From: CANLDA01 sp964021645
Lineage (GTDB): Bacteria; Pseudomonadota; Alphaproteobacteria; Rhodobacterales; Rhodobacteraceae
DNA length: 64,000 bases
Assembly: GCA_964021645.1 (NCBI GenBank)
Contig: CAXIAD010000001.1
Span: forward strand, 44,470-108,469
Reading direction: 5' to 3'
Below, piece by piece: positions 36,430 to 45,790 of the stretch. Made by a program: the position numbers and the translations under genes. Positions within the stretch are counted from its first letter, which is position 1, and the number at the start of each line of letters is the position of its first letter. The notes beneath the pieces are model-generated. The model was not told the origin of the DNA and did not search any database. It saw only the letters and a list, made by a program, of their open reading frames with translations.

Positions 36430-39336
36430 TTAGAAAAACCCGTCAACCGGCAGGATAAAGTCGGGGTCATTCGCAAAAGACAGCGTTTCAATCGCGTAAA
36501 GTGTTACCTTCCCCGCCTTTGAACGCGCCACCAGCCGCCTGCCATCGCGCATGAATTCATAGTCATCAAAGACACCCGGCAACACCGCGTGATCCTCACC
36601 ATCCCCACCATGCAAACGATCATCCGGTCCGGATGGCCACAGCTCGTCATCGCCTTGTCCTGCAACGATAATATCGCGCTTGCCCGTGCCTTTCAGCACA
36701 TCCGCCACGTCGCTTCCCCGGATCAAGCCGCCATTGGTAAATGTCCCAGCCGCGCGGGTTTCCCACCACGCCGGAACCTCTGCGTTAAACTTCATTAACA
36801 CGTCATGGCGCGACGTTGCGTCGTCTAGGTGTCTTAGCGTGCCCCAACTGCCAAACTGCGAGGGTGGTGCCACATCGACAAAGGCGTTGAACAGCCCCGC
36901 TCCAGAGGCCTTCCACGCCGCGAGTAATTCCTCGTAAAGCACTGACATGTCATCAGAATAATTCAAATGTTGCAAAAAACGGGTCAGGTCTTCATTGCCC
37001 GTCCATCCGCCAAGGCCAACCGCATGGGTGCCCCCCTCATACATCACCAATCCCAGCCCGTTTTCTTTGGCCGATTTTGCCATGTAAGGTAATGATTCTG
37101 TTATATAAGTTCCGAATGACCCCTCGCGCAAAGTCTTGATCGCCTTTGGGATTACCGTGTCAAATTCATGCTCGGATACATAGCTCTCCAACAAGACCTG
37201 CTTGAGCCCCAAATCACGCCCGTCCCGCTCTGCCCGCGCGCGCCCTGCCGCGATCCAATTCAGCACCTTGGGGGCCGTATCGTCAGAGCCTAGCTCAAAG
37301 CCGAAATATCCAGTGATTGCAAGGACATCAAACGATTCCACTGGCGCTGGCGGGGTGGGATTTACCCCCTTGCGCAATGGGGCCTGTAGCATCGCATTTT
37401 CCAATCCGGGCCAATCCGTATGGGTGCCCGCAACCCGCACAATCCGGTCCTTCGCCGTCGCACCATAAACATCGGACCATATCCGCATAACCTCGGCACC
37501 GCGCACACCCGAAAACTGCATCCACGCATTGCCATCAGCCCCCGTCCCCCATCGCACCTTAGCCTGCGCCGCAGCATAATGTGCTTGGTCAAAAGTGAAG
37601 TTCCAAACCTCGTTTGAATACTCCACATAGGCCTTCAGATGGGTATCTAGGGTATCGGCAACATAACTAGCAAATTCAGACACATAGGCATCATTTGCCT
37701 TATGTGGCATGTTGAACCAGGCGTCCGTGCCAATCTGATTGCACAGCCTCACCATCAGCTCAATCGGGACACCCCGTCGCGTATAGCTAAAGTCATCAAA
37801 GGTAGGCCGTTCATCCCACGATACGATGTCCGAGTTATTGGTCGACATCCAATCCATAAAGCGCACCAACCGCAGATCTTCAATCCGGGCCAACCAATCA
37901 GGATTGAACACCGCCCCAACCTCATCCAGCGGGATCAGCTTTTCGGGAATAATCCTGATATTGCGAATGTAATCGCCTGTTTGGTCCGGGTCCGTCTCTA
38001 GTATCGCCAACCCGACAAGCCCCTCACCCGGTTGATATTCAAACCAAATTTCGCCTTCGTCGCGTGACACGACACTTGCCCGTCCCGTCAATCGCAGCTT
38101 GCCACGCCCTTGATAGGTCAGCCGATACCGCCCTGCCAACGTGGCGAATTCTTCGGGTTGCTCTGTCAGAACAAAGGTCTCAATCCGGTCCACCTCCGCC
38201 GGAACACGAGTTGGCCAGCCGTTTTCATCCAGAACACCTGCAGCTTTCAACTCAGCATAGCTGACCCCGCCCCATTGGCCGTGCAGATGCCCGATCCAAC
38301 GGCGCGCCGTTTTCATCACATCAACAAAGGGCTGTTGCGTCGACCAATCAGCGATCCCATTTAGGCCCATGGCCAATGACGGATCATCAAGGGAGCCGCC
38401 AATCGCGCCCATCAATGGCACGACATCCGTCACCAAACCATCAAACAACGCGGCGTGCTCATCTATCACCAATTCTTGCGCAATAATCTCGCGTAACTCG
38501 GCAAAGTGGTCTTTCACCAGCGGATGAATGCTGTCTGGTATGTCCCCTGCTTTGGGTAATTCACCATAGAGCCCCGCGTAACTAACTGCTCCTGCAAGGA
38601 AATATATCGTCGGCGACCCATGTGGCGCGTCATCCACATATAGATCAGTAACCGGAATGTCTTTCAGACCGGTTTCCAAGAATACCCGCGCCAAGACCCG
38701 CGCCACAGGAATGAGGTCAACCTGCACCTCCGGTCGGTCCCTCTGCATTTGATCGACAAAATCAACATACCAGTCATGATAGTCGTCAGCGTTATAGACA
38801 TGGTATTTCCTCAACTTGCGCCGCGAAGGAGGGTACTGCGAAATCAACGCCAGATCCGACCACCCCTCGTAGACGGCAAATCGCGAAGGGCCACCCTGCG
38901 CCAGAACGCCATCAAGCAAGGCCAAACTAGCCGCTAATGGCGATATCTGTGTTGGATTATCCCCATCATAAGGTCGTGCAGGTGATTGATATTGGATGAA
39001 ATTCGCAGGGTTCATCATGACAACGTCAATACCCGCCTGACCAAACGGCTTGCGTTCTGCGTCCCACGCCGGAAGGACATCTTTAAAAGACCACGTCGAT
39101 GTTGGCGGCAACTCTTTTGAGAAATTTCGCAGAAAACCCCACTGCCCAGAGGCCCGATATGTGTTGCCCGCATTTCGGGCAAAATAGGCCACCCAATGCG
39201 GCACGGTTGTCTCATCAGTATCTGAGACGTGATGGATCAAACTATTGCCAAAGACATAGTTGCGTAAATCAGTTTGCGCAGCGCCACCTGTCGCAAGCCC
39301 AACAATCACACCGACTATTGCGAATAGTTTCAGCAC
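36430..39336 (-). CDS. Secreted multidomain protein: SGNH-like, glycoside-hydrolase-like, RTX end
   Basis: This protein of about 968 residues has a signal peptide ending near GGAAQ. GTG 39336 is preferred because GGAG lies 6 bases ahead; the frame opens at GTG 39348. Numbering from 39348, residues 28-300 look like an SGNH esterase (FGNSL near 33-37, DAPH near 240-243). A middle beta-rich region spans about 385-480. A TIM-barrel glycosidase-like domain spans about 485-850, with VEYSNEVWN (N579/E580, resembling the clan GH-A acid/base NE pair) and a later YEGG (E771) as possible nucleophile. The last ~90 residues carry degenerate calcium-binding repeats (GQGDDELW, GGDGEDH). It may cut or deacylate extracellular polysaccharide. 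Domain calls are by motif only. Confidence 0.65.
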   Translation of the reverse strand: MLKLFAIVGVIVGLATGGAAQTDLRNYVFGNSLIHHVSDTDETTVPHWVAYFARNAGNTYRASGQWGFLRNFSKELPPTSTWSFKDVLPAWDAERKPFGQAGIDVVMMNPANFIQYQSPARPYDGDNPTQISPLAASLALLDGVLAQGGPSRFAVYEGWSDLALISQYPPSRRKLRKYHVYNADDYHDWYVDFVDQMQRDRPEVQVDLIPVARVLARVFLETGLKDIPVTDLYVDDAPHGSPTIYFLAGAVSYAGLYGELPKAGDIPDSIHPLVKDHFAELREIIAQELVIDEHAALFDGLVTDVVPLMGAIGGSLDDPSLAMGLNGIADWSTQQPFVDVMKTARRWIGHLHGQWGGVSYAELKAAGVLDENGWPTRVPAEVDRIETFVLTEQPEEFATLAGRYRLTYQGRGKLRLTGRASVVSRDEGEIWFEYQPGEGLVGLAILETDPDQTGDYIRNIRIIPEKLIPLDEVGAVFNPDWLARIEDLRLVRFMDWMSTNNSDIVSWDERPTFDDFSYTRRGVPIELMVRLCNQIGTDAWFNMPHKANDAYVSEFASYVADTLDTHLKAYVEYSNEVWNFTFDQAHYAAAQAKVRWGTGADGNAWMQFSGVRGAEVMRIWSDVYGATAKDRIVRVAGTHTDWPGLENAMLQAPLRKGVNPTPPAPVESFDVLAITGYFGFELGSDDTAPKVLNWIAAGRARAERDGRDLGLKQVLLESYVSEHEFDTVIPKAIKTLREGSFGTYITESLPYMAKSAKENGLGLVMYEGGTHAVGLGGWTGNEDLTRFLQHLNYSDDMSVLYEELLAAWKASGAGLFNAFVDVAPPSQFGSWGTLRHLDDATSRHDVLMKFNAEVPAWWETRAAGTFTNGGLIRGSDVADVLKGTGKRDIIVAGQGDDELWPSGPDDRLHGGDGEDHAVLPGVFDDYEFMRDGRRLVARSKAGKVTLYAIETLSFANDPDFILPVDGFF

Positions 39337-39397
39337 TTTGCACTCCACATCAATACCGTATCAGATCCGTCTAAATACTTATAACACGCTTATTTGG

Positions 39398-41674
39398 TCA
39401 CAGGGAGAACCCGTCAACATTTCCCTGCAGGCGAACCACGCTAAGACCAAGGCGCATCGTCACCTCCCCCTTTTTGGGCTCTGACACCGTTGGTTTTGCG
39501 GGCCAGCGCGAAAGATCGAGGCGGTAGTTCTCTTGCCAGTTCCGGATCATAGTCACGCCGCCATAATCTATCGTAAATGTGACATTCCCCTCGCCAGCCT
39601 CAATCTCGTTGATGCCATTTCCGACATAGATGTGGTCGTCACCTCCTTCGGAACAAACGGTATTGCGGCCCGGCCCCGTGTGGATTTCCGACCCGCCCGG
39701 CCCATCGTGAATCTCGTCATTACCGGGACCACCATAAATCCTGCTACGCCCTGCACCGCCGCGGATTACATCGTTTCCTGCACCGCCGTCCAAAACATCC
39801 CGTCCATTGCCGCCAATAAGCGTATCGTCACCAGCCCCGCCAAAGAACCGGTGCACGTCTTTGCCACGTCCTGATTTGGCGATCAAAACATCATTGCCCG
39901 CACCACCGTGAAACTCTGCGCCGCCATATTTGGGGCCGATCATCACATCATCGCCCCGGCTGCCGCGCACATTAACAACGACGCGTTCCGAGGTTTCGAA
40001 ATTGATCGGCGTATCGGGGTGCGCCACGATCTTTAGCTCTTTGCCTTCTTTCACGTTTTCCTCGTGGCGTGACACCACCGTTGCGATGCGAATGTTTTCG
40101 ACATGCGCGGGCGCGTGCAGAACATAATCGTCTGGCCCAGCCATATACCACAGGGTGTCATTGCCACCGTCGGCGTCTTCAACAATCTTTTCCGCATCAG
40201 AGCCGTAGGCCCAATAATCATTGTCGGCATTGCCCCCAGCCATCACAACAGATCCGTCGAGCGACATCATGGCATTCACTCCGCGCTGTGGGTTTTCAAA
40301 GCCCCGCAGGTCCAACCCAAGCTCCAATGCGTTGTCCACCAATTCGGCCCTCAGCTCTGTCACGGGGCCACTGTCGATCAGGTTTTCGGTTTCGCCGGGG
40401 TCATTCACAAGGTCAAAGATATGCTCTTCGCCGTTGGGGTAACGGAAATACCGGTATTGGCTTAGCCCAGGCTTGGCAGAACGCACCGAAAGCGTGCCAA
40501 ACACACCTGTCACGGGTGATCTATCGCGATCATATGTGCCGAAACTGGCATCAATTAGCGGCAACAAACTTTGTCCCGATACCCAATCCGGGCGATAGGG
40601 TAACCCGGCAAGATCCATGATCGTTTTCGGGATATTGTGCAACGAAACCGGAATATCGACGGTTTTATTGCCCTCAAGGCGCGCGTTCCATAGGCCCAAA
40701 GGCACATGAGCTGCGCTGTCCCACTGGCTCATTTTGTGAAAACTGTCGTGTGTGCCCAGATTGAACCCGTTGTCAGACAACAGCATCACCGTTGTATTCT
40801 GCGCGAGCGGAGACTCTCGCAACGCATCCATGAAGCGGCCAATTTCATGGTCCACATGACTGATCGCGGCAAAATAGGCGCGGACCACCTGACGCCACGC
40901 CTCATCCCCAGCCTTTTCCGGTGTCCACGGACCATTCGCAATATAGGCCGCCTCATAGACAGCCATGCCCTCTTGTGGGCCAAAATAGTCCTCAGGCGCT
41001 GCGGTCTCGGGCCACTTGATCTGGGTGGTGTCATAGGCCTGATAAAACCGGTCAGGGCATTGCAAGTTGTAATGCGGATGCTTGAACCCCAACTGCATCA
41101 GGTGGCGTTTTTCTGGATCAGCACGCCCTAGATAATCTATCGCATTTTGAGCAACGCGATAATCATAGAATTTGCGATCCTGAGACCCATCATCATCCGG
41201 GTGATTAACCCCTGAAATCCCCGGCCCCTTACCAAGGTATTCCTTCACCTTGTCGCGTTTTCCGGCGTCCTTTGCTTCGGGCTCTTCGTGAAAAAGCACC
41301 CGCTTGTATTCTTGCGGCATTGGTTTGTAGTTACTGTCAACTTTGCCTGTCGTGAATGTTTTGAAACCCGCACGGCGCAGGTCAAATTGCCAGCCCTTGG
41401 TGGGCGGTAAAATGTCCCGCCAAAACCTGTTCAGATCAACCAACCCCGTGCGAAACGGCGACAGACCGGTTGCCAATTCCGCTCTACATGGCGCGCACAG
41501 CGGCACCGTGGCATAGGCGTTAGCAAACCGAACACCCTCGCTCATAAAACGGTCAATATTCGGCGTGCTGATGCCCAGACCAAAGGCCGCGCGCCATGTG
41601 AAAACATCAATCATGTCATCAATCCAGATCACACAGATGTTGTCAGTTGCCGTTGTCTCCCGATCAAATCTCAT
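39398..41674 (-). CDS. Sulfatase with C-terminal RTX repeats
   Basis: This 758-residue protein has a type I sulfatase domain at about 8-455: metal-binding IDD at 18-20, the formylglycine motif C60-A-P-C-R64 followed by ELATG, and the second metal pair D301/N302 in LLSDNG. These enzymes hydrolyse sulfate esters once C60 is oxidised by a maturase. Residues 571-700 carry glycine- and aspartate-rich nonapeptides (GGAGNDVL, GGAGDDTL, GGAGNDVI) that form Ca-binding beta-rolls. There is no N-terminal signal peptide, which with RTX repeats points to type I secretion (inference). The start overlaps the upstream stop as ATGA. It most likely acts on sulfated polysaccharide outside the cell. No formylglycine-generating enzyme is in the window. 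Confidence 0.88.
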   Translation of the reverse strand: MRFDRETTATDNICVIWIDDMIDVFTWRAAFGLGISTPNIDRFMSEGVRFANAYATVPLCAPCRAELATGLSPFRTGLVDLNRFWRDILPPTKGWQFDLRRAGFKTFTTGKVDSNYKPMPQEYKRVLFHEEPEAKDAGKRDKVKEYLGKGPGISGVNHPDDDGSQDRKFYDYRVAQNAIDYLGRADPEKRHLMQLGFKHPHYNLQCPDRFYQAYDTTQIKWPETAAPEDYFGPQEGMAVYEAAYIANGPWTPEKAGDEAWRQVVRAYFAAISHVDHEIGRFMDALRESPLAQNTTVMLLSDNGFNLGTHDSFHKMSQWDSAAHVPLGLWNARLEGNKTVDIPVSLHNIPKTIMDLAGLPYRPDWVSGQSLLPLIDASFGTYDRDRSPVTGVFGTLSVRSAKPGLSQYRYFRYPNGEEHIFDLVNDPGETENLIDSGPVTELRAELVDNALELGLDLRGFENPQRGVNAMMSLDGSVVMAGGNADNDYWAYGSDAEKIVEDADGGNDTLWYMAGPDDYVLHAPAHVENIRIATVVSRHEENVKEGKELKIVAHPDTPINFETSERVVVNVRGSRGDDVMIGPKYGGAEFHGGAGNDVLIAKSGRGKDVHRFFGGAGDDTLIGGNGRDVLDGGAGNDVIRGGAGRSRIYGGPGNDEIHDGPGGSEIHTGPGRNTVCSEGGDDHIYVGNGINEIEAGEGNVTFTIDYGGVTMIRNWQENYRLDLSRWPAKPTVSEPKKGEVTMRLGLSVVRLQGNVDGFSL

Positions 41675-42477
41675 GCCTCGTCCCCTTGTAACTCAACATA
41701 ACGGCAGGCCTGCTCTAGCCCTGCAACCCCTTGATCCGACGCCAAACAATCCTGATCAAACCAAAACAATACGTCCTGAAGGGTCATTTCACCCAGTGTT
41801 TTGAGGATGCCTTTGCGATGGCTCCGGCACCCAAAGAACATGTCCGAAGTTCCTAGCATCGACGCCGCCAAATCCATACTGACAGGGCTGTGAACCAAAT
41901 TGTCTCCAAACCGGCCAGATCCAGAAACAGCTGTCAGCGATATACGCCCCAAGCTATAGCCCATCACAACCCACATCGACGCGGCAGGTGACACCAGCTT
42001 CAGCTCTAGCGTTTCGTTTTGATCTTTTAGCGTAAGCATTCCCTCATTTTCCTGAAGGAACAGGTAATTTTTATGCCCCGATGGATTCACCGTTATCAGC
42101 GTGCGCGCATCTTGGCGCGGGCTTTGCACGCGGATTGCGCAACTGTAATGCGTTGCATCAACAAGCGCGTTTTCAACGACCAGCCCACAATTCACGCCTG
42201 AAAGGCAGATCAACCCTCCATCGGTGGCTAATTTGCCGTTTGCCTCGTTGGGCTTGCTTGGTGTTGCAGGTAATCCAACCCCATTCTCTGGCGACCAATT
42301 GATGGCAACCCCATCTGGATCGCCACACAACGATGCCCCTGCGTACCAAATCGCATCACATTGATTTGGGTGCTTTTTTGGTCCCGCAACGATGGCCTTA
42401 GCGGGGATTTCATCTGGGCTGCGCAGCAATACTGCGTCGGGCACATCAACGTCGACAAAGTAGGGCTCATAACTCAT
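41671..42477 (-). CDS. Unrecognised protein, possibly a LamG-like jelly roll
   Basis: This 268-residue soluble-looking protein has no signal peptide or membrane segment. The second half has the rhythm of a laminin-G/concanavalin-like domain: a MWVVMGYS strand, a MFFGCRSH strand and a TLQDVLFWFDQ strand near the end. This is a weak resemblance seen by eye. Both ends overlap neighbours as ATGA (42474-42477 and 41671-41674), so it is tightly coupled to the sulfatase and to the gene before it. A carbohydrate-binding or scaffold role would fit the context but is inference. Confidence 0.6.
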   Translation of the reverse strand: MSYEPYFVDVDVPDAVLLRSPDEIPAKAIVAGPKKHPNQCDAIWYAGASLCGDPDGVAINWSPENGVGLPATPSKPNEANGKLATDGGLICLSGVNCGLVVENALVDATHYSCAIRVQSPRQDARTLITVNPSGHKNYLFLQENEGMLTLKDQNETLELKLVSPAASMWVVMGYSLGRISLTAVSGSGRFGDNLVHSPVSMDLAASMLGTSDMFFGCRSHRKGILKTLGEMTLQDVLFWFDQDCLASDQGVAGLEQACRYVELQGDEA

Positions 42478-43913
42478 CCGTGCACCGGCAACATTGCAGG
42501 CAATGCCCAGCGGTGCAGCCTACGGCCTGTGATGCTTTGCTCTGACCACGTATCGCGAACAGCGCCGCGATTTGCGGGCATCTCATCGGTCGAGGCGTCG
42601 TGCCCAATTGCATAGGCTAGATGGACAGCTTGACCCGTTGGGGCCTTGTCAACGCGGATCAAAATATCCTGTGAATCATCAGATGCGATGCAGACGTCAA
42701 TGATTTTTGGATCATTATCGGCCCCGACCAACGAGAACCCACAATCAGAACCAGACTTCAACGGATCATCGGAATCCAACACCAACGCACCCAACGCTTG
42801 GGCACGGCAGCGAATAACCGTGCCATCACCCTCTAGCTCTGCCAGCAAAAACAACGGACACGTCCAAGGCGCATCTTCATTTGCGGCCTCTATCGCTGCG
42901 GCCTCCATCTCTGCCATTTCTAGGCACGCGCCCTCTGTTGGGTGACCATAGGCGTCCTGCGCAAACATATAGCTGGGGGCAACATGCAAGAAATCATGCT
43001 GACCATGGTTCCATGATAGCTCCCACTGCCCGCGTATCACCGAATGATCCGAGATATCGCGCGTGCCCGCATCAAACATCGAAGTGAACAGTGGTTTGCG
43101 CAATCCGTGATCTGCAAACAAGGCGGTGATCTGCTCCATCAACCGGTAGATGCCGTCACGCCATTGAACGCCGTCACTGATCGCGTCCTCCAAAGTATAA
43201 TCCAGACTAACGGCCAAAACCTTGACTGGCAGGCCCAGCGTTTGGGCCGTGCTCAAAAGGTTGGACACAGTTTGCGCGAAATTTTTGTAGCCCTGGCATC
43301 CCAGCAAGGCACTGACCGATCCGGCACTGTCGGCCTCTGTTCGTGCGAAAATAACGGGCAAGGCGCGAAAGGCTTCATGGCGTCTAGATATCAACGCATC
43401 CGCAATCAGACTGTCCCGCGTCTGTTCATGTAAAATCTGCAAGTGCGATACGGCGCGGGCTTCTTCTGTGCCCGAGTTCCCAGCAACACCTAAATCATCC
43501 CCAGCTGTCACCACATGCCAAGGAAAACGCAACTGCGTATTCTGCGTTTGCGCCCGTCTTGGGCCGCAAAGCGATAGCACCGCAAATAGCGCATGTGTGG
43601 GGTCAGCGAACATATCGGGTGCGCCATCATCGACGGCCTTTTTCAACCGGCGAAACGATCTGACACCCTGTTTCCCCGGTAAGCGCGCATCAAAAAAATA
43701 CCAATCCCCGATCGCGCGCACATTCCACGCATCAACATCCCCCAAAACAGAGGCATCCGTTCGCACAGCCAATCGTTGCCCGATATCGGTAATAACGGAA
43801 TCACTTAGGTTCATGCGCAATCCGGTCTCATCGAAACCAATCACATCACCATTGCGCGCCTTTAGCAGGATACCCTGAGGCTGCTGCGTGTCCGTTTCGT
43901 CGTGTTTTGCCAC
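42474..43913 (-). CDS. Unrecognised protein, possible SGNH/SASA-like esterase
   Basis: This 479-residue protein belongs to no family I can name confidently. The central part (about 130-370) alternates predicted strands and helices and contains KVLAVSLDY, FTSMFDAG and QDAYGHPTEGACLEMAEME. That last segment resembles the block V DxxH of SGNH or sialate-O-acetylesterase-like hydrolases. The clear block I GDS was not found. Several Cys residues and no signal peptide suggest a cytoplasmic location or nonclassical export. GTG 43913 is preferred because AAGGGG lies 7 bases ahead; the frame extends to TTG 43961. It is ATGA-coupled to the LamG-like protein downstream. Confidence 0.55.
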   Translation of the reverse strand: MAKHDETDTQQPQGILLKARNGDVIGFDETGLRMNLSDSVITDIGQRLAVRTDASVLGDVDAWNVRAIGDWYFFDARLPGKQGVRSFRRLKKAVDDGAPDMFADPTHALFAVLSLCGPRRAQTQNTQLRFPWHVVTAGDDLGVAGNSGTEEARAVSHLQILHEQTRDSLIADALISRRHEAFRALPVIFARTEADSAGSVSALLGCQGYKNFAQTVSNLLSTAQTLGLPVKVLAVSLDYTLEDAISDGVQWRDGIYRLMEQITALFADHGLRKPLFTSMFDAGTRDISDHSVIRGQWELSWNHGQHDFLHVAPSYMFAQDAYGHPTEGACLEMAEMEAAAIEAANEDAPWTCPLFLLAELEGDGTVIRCRAQALGALVLDSDDPLKSGSDCGFSLVGADNDPKIIDVCIASDDSQDILIRVDKAPTGQAVHLAYAIGHDASTDEMPANRGAVRDTWSEQSITGRRLHRWALPAMLPVHG

Positions 43914-43981
43914 CCGAGAGCCCCTTAACCAATGAGCAGTAGTTTCGTCCAAGCCCCGCAACAGCGCAATGCGGAATCAAC

Positions 43982-44821
43982 TTATTCCAGCCACTTCCGT
44001 ATAAGTCGGTCAAAACCACCCTCTTCTGCCATCGTTCTAAATTGCTGCGCTAGGGGATGGTTTCGCTTGTGCAACAGTGTCCCCATCTTGCGCACATAGC
44101 GGAAACCTTGGGGCCGGCGCGCGCGAAATGCCCGGCGCATTTCAGATGCACCGATCTCTCCACGCAAGACACCAAACAGCGTTTCATGTATGCCCATTTG
44201 CCCACATGCTTGAATTCCAGAGTGGCCCACACCATGCATCAACACACGGCGATATCCCCTGCGGCGCGGAAGACGATTTTCGTGCTTGCTGTCCAACCGG
44301 TGCAGGGGATCATACACCACTATGTATTCGCGTTTACCATCCATATGATCACGCAGGTGATGCAGCCAAGGCCCCATTTCGGCCCATTCGTCGAGATACC
44401 TCCGCTCAAATCGCACAGTTTTCGGGTCAATCGAAACCTGTGGTGATATGGCTACCGCCCGCGTCGCCCTCAACGATTGAGCGCCCAAAAGGGCCGCGTA
44501 CCCCCCCATACTGAATCCATATGAAACAACTTGGCATGCCTCGCCCACGTAGGCACGGCAGGCCTGCATTGCCTCAAAGAAGTCATCCTCCTGATGCCAA
44601 GTCGGGCGCGCGTGAAATACACAAATATGCGCCATATTGCGCTTGGCAAAAGACTTCGCGCCCCAGCCTCCCTTGGCGTCAAATGGGTGATCAATAGGCG
44701 CAAACGCCACGACAACATTCGTCGGATTAGCAGGGCCTGAATATTCAAGTCGCAGAGTGTCGCTTTGCCAGAGAACATCCTGCATGACCCAGCTGTCAGG
44801 AAGGCCCTTATCCTCAATCAT
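43982..44821 (-). CDS. Alpha/beta hydrolase-fold protein
   Basis: This 279-residue protein has a nucleophile elbow GFSMGG (S104) followed by YAALLGAQ, the standard GxSxG turn of alpha/beta hydrolases. A later MHGVGHSG stretch is a candidate for the catalytic His, and VVYDPLH for the acid. It has no signal peptide. Homologous arrangements near EPS transferases are often acyl- or pyruvyl-editing or esterase genes, but no substrate can be read here. ATG 44821 overlaps the upstream stop by 8 bases; longer frames lack an SD and run through the neighbour. It forms part of the tight 39-46 kb group. Confidence 0.68.
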   Translation of the reverse strand: MIEDKGLPDSWVMQDVLWQSDTLRLEYSGPANPTNVVVAFAPIDHPFDAKGGWGAKSFAKRNMAHICVFHARPTWHQEDDFFEAMQACRAYVGEACQVVSYGFSMGGYAALLGAQSLRATRAVAISPQVSIDPKTVRFERRYLDEWAEMGPWLHHLRDHMDGKREYIVVYDPLHRLDSKHENRLPRRRGYRRVLMHGVGHSGIQACGQMGIHETLFGVLRGEIGASEMRRAFRARRPQGFRYVRKMGTLLHKRNHPLAQQFRTMAEEGGFDRLIRKWLE

Positions 44822-45701
44822 CCGCAAGCATTGCCTTGGGGTCGACCTTGTCCAAACGGCGCACCCCGGTCGTTTTTTCCAGCATCCGCTTTGCCTTGCG
44901 CAGATAGCCAATCTCTCGGAGGACATCAAAGTTGCGGTAATGGATCATCCGAATACCTTGGTCTTCCGGCAGCGGCTCTCCGCGCAATTGACCGCCGAGG
45001 ATATAGTGCTGCTCTTCGGGCAATATGTTCCAATCCAGACCCGCCGCGCGAATGGCGATCGGTAGGCTCATCTGATCCAGATAGGGGCGCTTTTTGATGA
45101 TATCGACCTTGTCGATTTGTTGCGCCAAACGCATCCACACTTCTGCAAAACTCTCACCGCTTTCCACAACCGGACCTTCGGGGAAAACAATAAGACCTGC
45201 ATTAAAGTAGGGCAGCAATTTTTTGCGCCGCTGACGCGATAGCCAAATGCGATCTTCTGGTTTTTCCACTCCGCAAGCTGCGTAAATGTCATCCCAGATT
45301 TTTTGACCACTCCAATACATCGACGTCGCAGGCGCAACAGAAACATGCCCCTCTTGAATCATGTCATCAGGGCTGTTGCCCGCAATAAACAACATGTCTG
45401 AATCCATGAATGCCGAGTAAGGCGTACGGCGCGGTTGCAAAGCGGCGACCATTTTGTTGCCATGCGGATAGTCCGGATCAAAAACCCCTTCTGTTTTCAT
45501 CGGGCGGATATCAACATCCAGCTTTTTGAAAACGGCCATGGCACCCGGATCCATGTCATCCATCCGCCCCTCAGGCACATAACCAATAAGATCAATCGGT
45601 TCGTCAAAATGGCACCGTACAGACGCTGCTAAATAACACCCCATGTTCTGATACTTGGGCGGCTCAGCCACAAAGAATATTGAGAGCCTTGGAGTTACCA
45701 T
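44814..45701 (-). CDS. GT-A fold glycosyltransferase-like protein
   Basis: This 295-residue protein has the nucleotide-sugar transferase hallmarks of a GT-A fold: an N-terminal SIFFVAEPPKY strand, a central AFMDSDMLF with D100-S-D102 as the metal-binding DxD, YFNAGLIVFP and a downstream LDQMSLP. A late IRMIHYRNFD supplies a His that often binds the metal or the diphosphate. This pattern resembles GT8-like and capsular transferases but the family is not certain. AGGA nine bases ahead supports ATG 45701. It lies between a GT90 gene and the alpha/beta hydrolase. Confidence 0.7.
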   Translation of the reverse strand: MVTPRLSIFFVAEPPKYQNMGCYLAASVRCHFDEPIDLIGYVPEGRMDDMDPGAMAVFKKLDVDIRPMKTEGVFDPDYPHGNKMVAALQPRRTPYSAFMDSDMLFIAGNSPDDMIQEGHVSVAPATSMYWSGQKIWDDIYAACGVEKPEDRIWLSRQRRKKLLPYFNAGLIVFPEGPVVESGESFAEVWMRLAQQIDKVDIIKKRPYLDQMSLPIAIRAAGLDWNILPEEQHYILGGQLRGEPLPEDQGIRMIHYRNFDVLREIGYLRKAKRMLEKTTGVRRLDKVDPKAMLADD

Positions 45702-45790
45702 TTCGCTCGTTCCTTTCGTCTCACTGATCTCTCATCGCATCCAACGCCTGTCATCAAGAGGCGCAAGTTTCCGTCGATTTATGGCCATAA

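Noticed and set aside
39740..39960. Short tandem-like GGxGxD repeats as possible DNA repeats or CRISPR
   Set aside because: They encode RTX nonapeptides of the sulfatase and have no spacer structure.
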